This document shows positions 35,263 to 44,460 of a stretch of DNA of 64,000 bases, piece after piece. The stretch covers positions 4,836,001 to 4,900,000 of the forward strand of contig OZ251458.1 of NCBI GenBank assembly GCA_965242535.1, written 5' to 3'. Each line of letters starts with the position of its first letter. The first letter of the stretch is position 1. Both the position numbers and the translations under genes were made by a program. The notes beneath the pieces were generated by a model. The model saw only the letters and a program-made list of their open reading frames with translations, was not told the origin of the DNA and made no database searches. Source of the stretch: VXRD01 sp965242535. GTDB lineage: Bacteria; Latescibacterota; UBA2968.

Positions 35263-35265
35263 GGG

Positions 35266-36252
35266 CTACTTCCGTCGCGAATTCTTCGTAAAAATCGAAA
35301 CCAAGAATCCCATTCCCCACCCCATGTGAATGGTCACCCACACCAGAGGGACGAGGAATCCGGCAAAGTCGAGATGGCGAAGGCCCGTGATCAGCCCGCC
35401 GAGAATGAGGGTCGTAAAGTAGATGGATGGCAACACGGACGACCACACCGTGTCGGTCAAGAGCAACAAGTCCGAGACGATCATGCCCAGCACGAGCAAG
35501 GGCGCGGCGAGTTGCCGGACGCGCAGGGAGGCGGGATGAATTTTCAGCACGGCGACCTTGCGATGACCGTAAGTGAAGTACTGGTGAAACAGTGCCACAA
35601 AATTGCCGCGCGGCCGATAGGCGACCGCCAACTCGGGGTCGAACCACACCGTCTCTCCGCGCTGTCGCAACCGATAGTTGAGTTCGTAATCCTCATTTGC
35701 GGTCAAAGTGGTATTGAACCCCCCTAGGGCTTCGAGCTTCTCGCGAGGCCACGCGCCCAAATACACGGTGTCGGTGGGGCCTTCGGATCCGCCCATGCGA
35801 TAGCGCGCACCGCCCGTTCCCAGAAACGAGGTGGTCGCCATCGCCACTGCCCGTTCGACCACGGTCGTTCCAACAGGACGCTGGAGGCCCCCGACATTGG
35901 CCGCGCCCGTTCGGATCAGCGTGGCGACAACCCGCTTTACATACCCCTTCGGCAACGCGGCCTGGGCATCGCAACGCACGATGATATCCCCGGTGGCCGC
36001 CCGCAGTGCGTGGTTGAGGCCAGCCGGCGTGATTTGCTCGGGGTTGGACACGGCGCGCACGCTTGGATAACGCCGCCAAAGCATATCTGCGGTCGCCAGC
36101 GTGTCTGAACCATCGGCCACGATCACCTCGATGGGGCCGTCGTAATCCTGCGACAACACCGAATCGAGGGCACCAGGAAGCACCGCGTCCGCATTGCGCG
36201 CCGGGATAATGACGGAGACCGAAGGGATATGTTTGGGTTCTGACACTCGCAT
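35266..36252 (-). CDS. GT2 glycosyltransferase with membrane tail (ExoA-like)
   Basis: A 328-residue enzyme. SVIIPARNA, VADGSD and RCDAQAALP mark the nucleotide-sugar site, and ANEDYELNYRLRQRG provides the acceptor-side ED motif. Three or four hydrophobic segments fill the last 100 residues. The pattern matches succinoglycan-type transferases. It is the first gene of the four-gene glycan operon, ending 3 bases before the oxidoreductase start. The start at 36252 is the first Met before the domain; its ribosome site is weak, so the exact start is uncertain. Confidence 0.85.
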   Translation of the reverse strand: MRVSEPKHIPSVSVIIPARNADAVLPGALDSVLSQDYDGPIEVIVADGSDTLATADMLWRRYPSVRAVSNPEQITPAGLNHALRAATGDIIVRCDAQAALPKGYVKRVVATLIRTGAANVGGLQRPVGTTVVERAVAMATTSFLGTGGARYRMGGSEGPTDTVYLGAWPREKLEALGGFNTTLTANEDYELNYRLRQRGETVWFDPELAVAYRPRGNFVALFHQYFTYGHRKVAVLKIHPASLRVRQLAAPLLVLGMIVSDLLLLTDTVWSSVLPSIYFTTLILGGLITGLRHLDFAGFLVPLVWVTIHMGWGMGFLVSIFTKNSRRK

Positions 36253-36375
36253 AGTCGATAAAATCTCGCGGAGAGATGAGATCAAAAACGCATGATTGTC
36301 AATGCGGAAAAGTGGAACGCACGCCACGGCGCGCGCCCGCTACGCCGTTGTAATTCGTCCTGAAGAGGCGGCGTT

Positions 36376-37233
36376 TTACGGGTTGTTTGAATAGGTATGG
36401 GCGTCATCGAGGGCGAGGAGATCAAACCACGTCTCGATGTCTGTGCGGGCAGGGGCCAGGCGATTGCGTAGGGCATTGAAAAATTCAATTTGCCGTTCGC
36501 CTTCGGGGCCTTTGCGGACGAGCGCGTCGTTTATGTGCGCGATTTCATCCCGCGTGCGATCCGCGTGTTCGAGAACCCAGGCGCCGAGTTCGATATCGTT
36601 GACGTGGCGATAGGCGGCGTCTTGGAATTTTTCAGCGGAGATGCCGAGAAAGTTGAGGATGGCTTGATCCAAGGGACTGTTGTAGATGTAGCCATTCAGT
36701 TTGTCGATTCTCGCAGCACGCGCTTTATCGGCCATGCGAGACGCGCCGTACAGCCCGGCGACATCGCGGTTATAGGGCGTGCGCGGCGGGCGTTGGGTGA
36801 GGTCCGTCTCGCGGAAACAGCCCCAGTCGTCGAGTTCCATGGATTGGAGCATGGTTTTTACTTCATCGGGGTCCGCGTCGAATTTTTCGAGGCGATCTTT
36901 CAGGCGCTGGCGGCTCGCGTCGTCAAAAGGCTCCCACGTGAGGAGTCCGTGGTTATAGGCTTGGATTTCGAGTGCTGTTTTGGACGCATTTTCGCGCAAC
37001 CAATCGCAGAGTTCGGCGTCGTTCATGCGCTTGGCCGCGTCGGCAAATGCGTCTTGCGAGAGGCCGAGGAATGCGAGCACTTTTTTGTCTAAGCCCGAGT
37101 TGTCACCATAGAGGTGTTCGCCGATCGTGCCCGCGCTGTGCGCCCGCGCTTTATCGGTCAGGCGTGCGAGGGACACGATGCCGAGCATCGAAGTGTTGGT
37201 CGGCCGACGAGGCGGTTGTTTGGTGAGATCCAT
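36376..37233 (-). CDS. Tandem DUF5069 protein
   Basis: A 285-residue protein with two copies of DUF5069. Each begins with a DLT(K/Q)xPPRxP motif (residues 1-10 and about 144-153), followed by a DKARA segment and a LxFLG(L/I)S segment. Single-domain members are usual, so this is an internal duplication with substantial divergence between halves. Function is unknown. AAAGG lies 7 bases before the ATG. It lies alone between the glycan operon and the HAD/SDR operon on the same strand. Confidence 0.8.
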   Translation of the reverse strand: MDLTKQPPRRPTNTSMLGIVSLARLTDKARAHSAGTIGEHLYGDNSGLDKKVLAFLGLSQDAFADAAKRMNDAELCDWLRENASKTALEIQAYNHGLLTWEPFDDASRQRLKDRLEKFDADPDEVKTMLQSMELDDWGCFRETDLTQRPPRTPYNRDVAGLYGASRMADKARAARIDKLNGYIYNSPLDQAILNFLGISAEKFQDAAYRHVNDIELGAWVLEHADRTRDEIAHINDALVRKGPEGERQIEFFNALRNRLAPARTDIETWFDLLALDDAHTYSNNP

Positions 37234-37329
37234 AGATTGCCTTTCTGCGAGATGGGTTGGGGTGGCTTCTATCAAAAATGGTAGCGCGCACTGCGATCAT
37301 CGGTGATGCCGTACTGACGAAACGCCCTC

Positions 37330-38016
37330 TTATGGGATTGCCGTTCCCGCGACAAGACCGGGCAATTCGGACAAGCTGTCGATTTCGTAGTCGGGTTTGG
37401 GAATGTCGTCCCTGCGCGCCGTGCCCGCGCGGTTGAGCCAGGCGATCGATATGCCTGCGCGTTTCGCGCCTAGGATGTCGTCTTCTTGCGAATCGCCGAC
37501 GTACAGGGTTTGAGCCGGGTTGGCGGCACAGGCTTTGAATGCGGTCGAGAAAATGTCGGGATCGGGTTTGTAACAGCGCGCGGATTCCGAACTCACCACC
37601 ACTTTGAAGCGCAGGTCGTTGGCGCGCAACGCCGCGGTGAGGTGCCCGTGATCCGCATTGGAGATCACGCCGGTTTGCACATGGGAAAGCGCGGCCAAGG
37701 CCGGTTTGACATCGCAAAACGCGGGCACGCGGCCAAAGGCGTCAAACAGGTCGGAGACGTACGTTTCGGGATCGGCATGCATCTCGAGATCGGCAAAGGT
37801 CTTTTGCAGGCCGAGAACGTGCGCGTCCCAAAAGGGAACGAAGTCGGCGGTCTTCAGCAGGGGGAAGAAGTGGCGGTCCCAATGCGCGAGAAACGCCTCT
37901 TTGGTCACGGGGAGTTGGAGATCATCTGCGATGCTCTGACAGGTCTCGTACAGGGCGTCAAAGGTCTTGTCGAACAGCGTGCCATATCCGTCAAAAAAAA
38001 CAGTGGTGTATCTCAA
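37330..38016 (-). CDS. HAD-family hydrolase, haloacid-dehalogenase-like
   Basis: A 228-residue HAD hydrolase. The nucleophile is Asp9 in FFDGYGTLFD. The second motif-I residue is Tyr instead of Asp, as in L-2-haloacid dehalogenases rather than phosphatases. Motif II is seen as VISNADHG, the lysine in KPDPDIF and motif IV in VGDSQEDDILGA. It could dehalogenate or dephosphorylate a small metabolite. Its ATG overlaps the stop of the upstream SDR gene by 4 bases, so they are coupled. Confidence 0.87.
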   Translation of the reverse strand: MRYTTVFFDGYGTLFDKTFDALYETCQSIADDLQLPVTKEAFLAHWDRHFFPLLKTADFVPFWDAHVLGLQKTFADLEMHADPETYVSDLFDAFGRVPAFCDVKPALAALSHVQTGVISNADHGHLTAALRANDLRFKVVVSSESARCYKPDPDIFSTAFKACAANPAQTLYVGDSQEDDILGAKRAGISIAWLNRAGTARRDDIPKPDYEIDSLSELPGLVAGTAIP

Positions 38017-38759
38017 CGATAATCCTCCGCGTGGCCTTCGGGTTCAAAACCGAGCACATCGCGGGCGGGCGCCATGTCCCGATAGCTATACTCGTTGTGC
38101 GAGACCGCGTAAAAAATGTCGAATTTGAGATCGGGCGAGGCTTCGATGCACGATTCGACCAGGCGCGCGATGGTGTTTTGGCTGCACCACACGGAATAAC
38201 CGCGCGTGCCCTTGGGGCGATCTTCGGCATTGACCGCGCCGATGCGGAGACAAATTGCGGAAAGCGCGGTGCTGTCGGCATAGTGCCGCGCGAGGGCTTC
38301 GCCCCACACCTTGGTACAACCGTAGATGCCGCGCGGGCGCGTGGGCGTTTGGTGGGAGAATTTCTCCCACGTTTCGGGCACATCCGCGTACCTGCCTTCC
38401 ACGAGGGCGTCGTAAGGCGGGTCGTTTTCCCAACCGGCCGTGACCGATCCGCTGCTGGCAAAGATCACGCGCTCGACCCCGGCGCGGCGGGATGCTTCAA
38501 AAACGTGATACGTGCCCGCGATGTTGTGCGCGACAAAGCCCTCAAAATCGCTTTTGATCGCCGCGGCCAAATGGACCACCGCGTCAATGCCCTCAAATGC
38601 CGGGCGAATCGCGTCATAATCCGAAATATCCGCGCGATGGCATTCCACGCCCGCAACGGCGCGGCGGTTGAGGGCCCGGAGCGCGTATTTGCCTTCGAGT
38701 TGCCTGCGAACCGCACCCCCAATCAGCCCGCTCATGCCGGTGACGAGAATTTTTTTCAT
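38013..38759 (-). CDS. NAD(P)-dependent epimerase/dehydratase (extended SDR)
   Basis: A 248-residue Rossmann-fold enzyme. The cofactor loop GMSGLIG (GxxGxxG) is at residues 8-14. The active-site Tyr and Lys are in YGCTK, and the serine in FASSGS. Size and sequence around the SSGSVTAGW segment recall uronate dehydrogenases, which would suit a uronic-acid catabolic context, but other sugar epimerases remain possible. AAGGAG lies 9 bases before the ATG. It heads a two-gene operon with the HAD hydrolase. Confidence 0.83.
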   Translation of the reverse strand: MKKILVTGMSGLIGGAVRRQLEGKYALRALNRRAVAGVECHRADISDYDAIRPAFEGIDAVVHLAAAIKSDFEGFVAHNIAGTYHVFEASRRAGVERVIFASSGSVTAGWENDPPYDALVEGRYADVPETWEKFSHQTPTRPRGIYGCTKVWGEALARHYADSTALSAICLRIGAVNAEDRPKGTRGYSVWCSQNTIARLVESCIEASPDLKFDIFYAVSHNEYSYRDMAPARDVLGFEPEGHAEDYR

Positions 38760-38957
38760 GCACCAACTCCTTTGTTTCGCGTCATTCCAACGTTGCGTAG
38801 TCCCTCGTCATAGAAACGCGATGCAACAATACCCACTTTGGACGCAACATGCTACTTTTTTGAGATGCGTAAAGCCAGTTTGTCGTTGCTATTGCGTGCG
38901 AGACAATTTATTTTTTTGGGTATTCGACATTTCCACACTTTCTCACGGGAGGGAGAG

Positions 38958-40301
38958 ATGGCGGTTGGAGAACAGCGGGAAGCGGATCGCGGCGCGATCG
39001 CGAAATTTTTCGAGTTCGGTGCCCAAAACACCACTTGGCGCACCGAGGTGACGGGCGGCGTGACGACATTTGTGACCATGGCTTATATCGTGGCGGTGAA
39101 TCCGGGGATTTTGTCCGGAGCCATGGGCAAAGACCTGTTTGGCGAGTTGTTGTTTGCCACATGTGCATCGGCGGCGATTGCGACGTTGCTGATGGGGCTT
39201 TTGGCAAATTATCCCTTTGCCTTGGCGCCTGGCATGGGTCTCAATGCGTTTTTTACCTACACCATCGTGATAGGTATGGGCATCCCTTGGGAGTTGGCGT
39301 TGGGTTGCGTGCTCGCGTCGGGGCTTTTGTTTTTGTTGTTGACCGTCTTGCGCGTGCGCGAGGCCATTATCACAGCCGTGCCCCAATCCCTCAAGCGCGC
39401 GACCACAGTGGGGATCGGTTTGTTCATCGCGTTTATCGGATTGAAAAACGCGGGTTTTATCGTGGATAATCCCGCGACATTGGTCGATTTGGGCGATGTT
39501 CGCACCGGGGCGATTGGGCTGGCCATGGTGGGGATTTTGGGCATGGGCATCATGCTGGCGCGCGGCATTCGCGGGGCGGTTTTGTTGGGCGTGTTGGGCG
39601 TCACCGCGTTGGGCATGATCGCGGGCCTCACGCCTTGGCCGGCGGGCATCGTCAGCCTGCCCGTTTGGCCCACGCACCTCTTTGGCGAAGCCATTTACAA
39701 CCTGCCGCTGGCATTCCACACCGCCGTGATCCAACTCGTCTTCGCGTTTCTCTTCGTCGATCTGTTCGATACGATGGGCACGCTCGTAGGGCTTTCCGAG
39801 CGCGTGAAATTCTTGGACGAGCGCGGCCAGTTGCCCCGCGCCAACCGAGCGCTTTTGTCGGATTCTATCGGCACGGTGTGCGGTAGCGTATTGGGCACAT
39901 CCACGGTCACGACCTACATCGAAAGCGCCACGGGCATCTCTTCGGGCGCACGCACGGGTCTCGCCAGTGTGGTGACCAGCGGGCTATTCCTCGGCGCGTT
40001 GTTTTTCACGCCCCTCGTACAGGCGATTCCGTCCTTTGCCACGGCCCCCGCGCTCATCGTCGTGGGCGTGCTGATGATCGCCCCCGCCGCCCAAATCGCC
40101 TGGGATGATGCGTCGGACGCCGTGCCCGCATTTTTGACGCTGATCGCCATGCCCCTCACCTTTAGCATTGCCGACGGCCTGGCGCTGGGATTCGTCGCGT
40201 ATCCCATCATCAAGCGATTGAGCAAACGAGGCGATGAAGTGCATCCGCTCATGGATGTGCTCGCGGTCATTTTTATCGCCAAGTACGCGTTTATGCCGTA
40301 G
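38958..40301 (+). CDS. NCS2-family purine permease (AzgA/PbuG-like)
   Basis: A 447-residue permease with about 13 hydrophobic segments. Family features are the TWRTEVTGGVTTFVTMAYI start, APGMGLNAFFTY after the third helix, FLFVDLFDTMGTLVGL, and GTSTVTTYIESATGISSGARTG. The AzgA-like branch imports hypoxanthine, guanine or adenine with protons. The ATG at 38958 lies in GGGAGGGAGAGATG, which fixes the start. The 200 bases upstream show no recognisable purine riboswitch. The neighbours are unrelated, so it is probably a single-gene unit. Confidence 0.9.
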   Translation: MAVGEQREADRGAIAKFFEFGAQNTTWRTEVTGGVTTFVTMAYIVAVNPGILSGAMGKDLFGELLFATCASAAIATLLMGLLANYPFALAPGMGLNAFFTYTIVIGMGIPWELALGCVLASGLLFLLLTVLRVREAIITAVPQSLKRATTVGIGLFIAFIGLKNAGFIVDNPATLVDLGDVRTGAIGLAMVGILGMGIMLARGIRGAVLLGVLGVTALGMIAGLTPWPAGIVSLPVWPTHLFGEAIYNLPLAFHTAVIQLVFAFLFVDLFDTMGTLVGLSERVKFLDERGQLPRANRALLSDSIGTVCGSVLGTSTVTTYIESATGISSGARTGLASVVTSGLFLGALFFTPLVQAIPSFATAPALIVVGVLMIAPAAQIAWDDASDAVPAFLTLIAMPLTFSIADGLALGFVAYPIIKRLSKRGDEVHPLMDVLAVIFIAKYAFMP

Positions 40302-40445
40302 GCCGCGGTCAGTTGTCAGCCCTCTCGTGTCCGTCTGCATGAACGTCGAATAAACGCGCATCTCAAATTCGGGATGCCGTTTGAGCAATGCCGGTAACTG
40401 CGTCTCCAGCGTCTCCATCAATTCCTCATCGGTCAACAGAGCCAT
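40302..40445 (-). pseudogene. Truncated small gene with strong ribosome site
   Basis: An ATG at 40445 follows AAGGAGG at ideal spacing and encodes about 40 plausible residues (Leu/Glu-rich helix, resembling N-termini of DUF3782-type proteins). The frame then runs into antisense of the NCS2 permease gene. I read it as the 5' remnant of a gene that lost its 3' part. It could also be a short real protein fused to antisense sequence. Confidence 0.35.
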
Positions 40446-40665
40446 TGGGGCCCTCCTTCAAAAAGTTTTACAACGCATCCTCGCTCGCTTCTTCCCCACC
40501 TGCCCGCGACAAATATAGCCAGCTTTTGCCCATTCTGCAACCCCGAATCAGAAAATGGGATAAAGGCAAAAGCAGGCGAATATGGCGCGTTTCGCGTTGC
40601 GAGGACAGGCACGGGGGCCTGTCCCTACGGGTGATGGGGCCGGGCGCGCACAGGGCCGGGACTGC
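40446..40665. other. Gene-free gap with one REP palindrome
   Basis: It contains a REP palindrome at 40603-40624 and otherwise nothing I can assign. The end of the kinase-like gene follows at 40666. Confidence 0.5.
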
Positions 40666-42345
40666 CTACTCCTCCCGATCGACCCGCACGATCTGATACC
40701 GCCCGGTTTTCCACACAAAAAAATAAACCCGAACGCACTTGTCCGCCCAACCGGGCCTCAGCGTCCGAATCTCGATCCCGTAATATTGCCCCTCGGGCAA
40801 ATCGCGCGGGATGGGGATGGGGCTTTGCGTATCGAGTTGGCGGTTGGGAGCTCGCGCTTTGCCATCGGCATCGACGATGCGGTACGCATATCGCGTCTCT
40901 GTTGCGGTTGCCAACCGCCCTGCGATAGCCAAATCCTCAAAGTGCAATCCCCTGCTGTTCACCCAAAAGCGATCCAGGGGATTGGCGCGGCGAAACCAGT
41001 AATTGCCCACCTTGTCGCGGCGTTCCCTCAAAAGTTGAACGAGACGCGCCTCGGCCCTTTTGTCGGGCAATCGCGCCGTCTCCACGATGGCTTCCAAATC
41101 GCCATCGCCAAATGCCATCGCGATTTTCGCGCCCCAATAGCCATCGCGGTTGGTGCAATTTTGAAACGCCGGGTTGGGATAATTCGTCACCCATTCCCCG
41201 GGCGAAAATACATCGCTTTCCAAATACCCGACCGATGGAAAGGACATGGGACGCGCCTCTTCCCACGCCTTTCGATACAGCCCCAGGCTCAACAGGGATC
41301 GCGTAATGTGGCGAACATCTACGAAATATTCGTTGCCCGTCTTGGGATTTCGGGGCTTCACAGTGCTGCTGCCCAAAGTCGCGCCCATGTCGATCAAATA
41401 GTGTTTGATGTATCGGCGGCCCTGCCCATCGGTCACAAACAGATTTAAGGTATTGGCGGCGCGCCGATCCGCATCGTTGAGCCAAGACGAAATCACGCGC
41501 AGGCCGCGCAACTCCCGCCTGTGCTCGTGCGCCACGCGGTCATTGGGATCGTCTTTCCGCCGCCCGTGAAAGTCAAAAACCCCGACCGGAGCACCGGACA
41601 GCAACGCGCTCGCCAGGCACCGGATACGCCCGTCGGCCTGCTTTTGAACCGAATCCAAAATCGCGTTCAAATCCGCCTCTGTCATGGGCCTGCGGCCGCC
41701 CTCGCCGTCGGACACCTGCGCCTCGGAACCGATGGTGAGCCACTCGGAGCGAAAAAAAACAACGGAATTTTGCGGCACATGATACCCCGCCGCGTACAGA
41801 ATTTTTGTCGAGACCACCTCGGCCGTGGTCGCCAGACCATCGTACCCTTTGGGGTCGAACTTCAAAAAGTAAATCGCCCCTTTCGCATCCCGCACCGTAA
41901 ACCCGGGCGCCAAGCCCTCAAATTTTCCCGATACCACCTCCCACGAACCGCTCGTATCCGGTTGCGCGTGCCCCGGCCCTTCGGTCAGCGCAGCAACATC
42001 CATGCGCCGCAAAAAATGCCGATTGGTGTACCACGATGAATTGGGCACTTCATCCAAAGCATTGACATTGTCGGCCTGGCACCGCGGCGCGACATGTAGC
42101 AGATTGCCGACCCGCCGCGCGGTCCATCCCAAATCCAGCACCTTGCCCACTTCGTAAAAAAACGTGTGATCGACGACGTCCCAAATGAGATTCTCCTCGA
42201 CCACCTCGGGCTTGGGAATGCTCCGATTATCGGGGTCAAACCACTTGATCGGCGCAGTCGATAACGGGCGGTCAGCCGCGTCAACCGCACTGGCGATGCA
42301 GGTCGCCAGCGCCGCGATCCAGAGTTTGTTCAAGCGCGTTTTCAT
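40666..42345 (-). CDS. Secreted protein with possible kinase-like fold
   Basis: A 559-residue protein with a clear signal peptide (cleavage after AVDA, about residue 23). From about residue 150 the pattern looks like a protein-kinase-like (HipA/Fam20-type) fold. A lysine in IYFLKFDPKG is followed by a glutamate in TTAEVVSTKIL, then WLNDADRRAANTLN resembling a D-x-x-x-x-N catalytic loop and LIDMGATLG in the place of the DFG motif. I am not certain, because no family name comes to mind. The start at 42345 is chosen for the signal peptide; a TTG at 42381 would couple it to the upstream histidine kinase gene, which ends at 42384. The neighbouring kinase suggests a signalling role. Confidence 0.55.
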   Translation of the reverse strand: MKTRLNKLWIAALATCIASAVDAADRPLSTAPIKWFDPDNRSIPKPEVVEENLIWDVVDHTFFYEVGKVLDLGWTARRVGNLLHVAPRCQADNVNALDEVPNSSWYTNRHFLRRMDVAALTEGPGHAQPDTSGSWEVVSGKFEGLAPGFTVRDAKGAIYFLKFDPKGYDGLATTAEVVSTKILYAAGYHVPQNSVVFFRSEWLTIGSEAQVSDGEGGRRPMTEADLNAILDSVQKQADGRIRCLASALLSGAPVGVFDFHGRRKDDPNDRVAHEHRRELRGLRVISSWLNDADRRAANTLNLFVTDGQGRRYIKHYLIDMGATLGSSTVKPRNPKTGNEYFVDVRHITRSLLSLGLYRKAWEEARPMSFPSVGYLESDVFSPGEWVTNYPNPAFQNCTNRDGYWGAKIAMAFGDGDLEAIVETARLPDKRAEARLVQLLRERRDKVGNYWFRRANPLDRFWVNSRGLHFEDLAIAGRLATATETRYAYRIVDADGKARAPNRQLDTQSPIPIPRDLPEGQYYGIEIRTLRPGWADKCVRVYFFVWKTGRYQIVRVDREE

Positions 42346-42383
42346 GGTTGTCAGTTGCCCGATTCTAAGAACCCGTTTCAAAA

Positions 42384-43952
42384 TTATCCGCGTTCCTCGT
42401 TCTCTGACAGGGGCAAGCGGATGGTGAATGTCGTGCCCTTGCCTTCCTCGCTCTCGGCGCGGATGCTACCCTTGTGGTCTTGGATGATCTGATAGCAGAT
42501 CGACAGGCCCAAGCCCGTTCCGATGCCCACGCCTTTGGTCGTAAAACCGGGGTCGAACACGCGCTCGAGGTTTTCTTTTGGAATGCCTTTGCCCGTGTCT
42601 GAAATCGCAATCTCGATCTCATCGTCTATCCGGCGGGTCGAGATCCCAATTTTGCCCTTGCCATCGATGGCCTGCTCTGCGTTGACCAACAGGTTGAGAA
42701 ACACCTGATTCAATCGACTCGGAAAACAAGCCAGGGTGGGGATATCGCCGTATGCCCGCACCACTTCGATGCGGTTTTTGAAATCGTGGTGAATCAGCGT
42801 CAGGGTCGTCTCGATGCCCTCGTGGAGATTGGCCTCTTTCATCTCCGCCTCGTCCAGCCGCGCAAAACTCCGCAAGCTGTGAACGATCTCCGTCACGCGC
42901 TCCGTGCCCGTTGCAATGACGCGATTCGCGTCCCGAATGACCTGCAAGGCCGCGATGATGGCGCGATTGTGTTTCAAAAGGTCGGGGTATTCCGCCTCCA
43001 AAACGCCCGCGATCCGATCGACACCCCGCAACAAGATCTCGTGCATCCGGTTGATGTCGCGCACCGGTTGATGGATTTCATGGGCGATTCCCGTGACCAA
43101 ATTGCCCAGCGAAGCCATCTTGTCGGCCTGCACCAATTTGACCTGTATCTCGCGGAGTTCCCGGTTTTTCTGCTGGAGCGACTCGTAAATCGCCTGCTGT
43201 TCTCGCGCCGCTTCCAACGCCAATTCTCGCATCGCGTTGTCTCTCTCGATCTGCCGCTGCTTTTTGCGGTTTTCCCCTGCGCGTTCCGTAAGCCTCCGCG
43301 CTTCGCGTTCCCGTGCGCGTTCCCGATCTGCCAAGGCCTGGGCCTGCGCGAGTTGTTCCCGCAAATTTTGATGCGTGCGCGCAAAAATCTGCGCGAGATG
43401 AAGCGACATCGCCACCATCAGCGCGAGCGCGCTGTAAATATACGGGAAAACGAGCATCGCCCCGTCGAGAATGCCCAGGGCCACCAGCCCTTGGTACATA
43501 TTGCCCATGACGAAAATCAACACCCCGACGCCCACGATGCGCGCGCCCGGCTTTTTTTTTAACAGCGCGCGAAAAATATGGGTCAGGGCTTCGGGATAGG
43601 TCATCAGCAAAAATGCGTAATACACCTCGACATCCAAAGTCAAAACAAAAAGCCCGAGCGCGCAACCAATGCCGGCAAACACCTTAAACGATCGGTTGAA
43701 CGCGCCCTGAAAAAAGTGACAGACGAACCAGAGTTGAAACACACCCGTGCAAAGCAACGCCAGTTTGAACAGGGCATCGACATAAAAAGTCGCGTCCGCA
43801 TCCGGCGCCGACGATCCCCATATCGGCAAAAAGATCAGGCCCGCCACACTCGTCGTCAACAGGGCACAATAGAGGTACTCGCGGTTGCGCGGCGCGAACA
43901 AAAAGAGCGTGAAATGCGCCAGTGCAATGCCCAATGGGATCGCCAGAATCAC
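42384..43952 (-). CDS. Membrane sensor histidine kinase, probably shortened at the N-terminus
   Basis: A 522-residue kinase. About seven hydrophobic helices occupy residues 1-200, then a long coiled coil (about 205-285). The phosphoacceptor histidine is in GIAHEIHQPV, and the ATPase domain has NLLVNAEQAI, ISDTGKGIP and GTGLGLSICYQI. It is paralogous to the kinase at 44461-46155, sharing architecture and much sequence. Unlike the paralogue it lacks a signal peptide and the stretch before helix 1. It starts with GTG inside the first helix, with an in-frame stop two codons upstream. A family A repeat occupies the upstream DNA, so the 5' end may have been lost. No response regulator is adjacent. 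Confidence 0.83.
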   Translation of the reverse strand: MILAIPLGIALAHFTLFLFAPRNREYLYCALLTTSVAGLIFLPIWGSSAPDADATFYVDALFKLALLCTGVFQLWFVCHFFQGAFNRSFKVFAGIGCALGLFVLTLDVEVYYAFLLMTYPEALTHIFRALLKKKPGARIVGVGVLIFVMGNMYQGLVALGILDGAMLVFPYIYSALALMVAMSLHLAQIFARTHQNLREQLAQAQALADRERAREREARRLTERAGENRKKQRQIERDNAMRELALEAAREQQAIYESLQQKNRELREIQVKLVQADKMASLGNLVTGIAHEIHQPVRDINRMHEILLRGVDRIAGVLEAEYPDLLKHNRAIIAALQVIRDANRVIATGTERVTEIVHSLRSFARLDEAEMKEANLHEGIETTLTLIHHDFKNRIEVVRAYGDIPTLACFPSRLNQVFLNLLVNAEQAIDGKGKIGISTRRIDDEIEIAISDTGKGIPKENLERVFDPGFTTKGVGIGTGLGLSICYQIIQDHKGSIRAESEEGKGTTFTIRLPLSENEERG

Positions 43953-44033
43953 TTGCTACCCCCAATCCATGCGCGTGTAGGTCGGTCATGGACGGGCACG
44001 GGCATGCGCTAGAATGCGTCAATCCCGTGCCGC

Positions 44034-44452
44034 ATTTGTACCAACTAATTCATGATCGGGATCGCTTTGCCGTTCCACCGTCCTTCAGAGAAGCTATCGC
44101 CAAACGTGCCATCCCAAAAGTCCATCAAACAAAGCCATCGGGCACAGCGCGCAAGTCCGTCTCGCAACCCACATCCATTTTGCAACCCACTTCGCAGGCC
44201 AACGCATGTCGTGCTACTACAAAAGCGCTTTGCGCTGTGCTAGCCCCTCGGCGCATGAGAGCGGCATTTTTGAACTGCTGGGGCAGTTGTACCCCGCTCG
44301 CCTACTTTTCTTCAGACGCTTATTCGCGTCTTCTCTGTTGACAAAAAGTAGGTCGCCGAAGGCATCAAAGGCAACCCACGATGCTTTAGGACCAAACGTT
44401 TTAGAAAAGCGAGCCACGTCGGTGCTGATGGGTGCGGATCAACATTTCGTAG
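44034..44452 (-). mobile_element. Family A element, copy 2, right end missing
   Basis: The copy is in reverse orientation relative to copy 1. It begins with ATTTGTACCAACT and continues collinearly to about 44452, where the other inverted end is absent. It fills the gap between the two histidine kinase genes (43953-44460). Its hairpin region differs from other copies by an extra 35 bases or so near 44310-44340. Confidence 0.7.
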
Positions 44453-44460
44453 CCCCTGCG

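Noticed and set aside
38760..38957. Purine riboswitch upstream of the NCS2 permease
   Set aside because: No conserved three-way junction or loop sequences of the purine aptamer can be found.
39984..40301. Continuation of the truncated small frame across the NCS2 gene
   Set aside because: From about 40300 down it is antisense of permease helices, with low-complexity Gly/His/Asp-rich translation.
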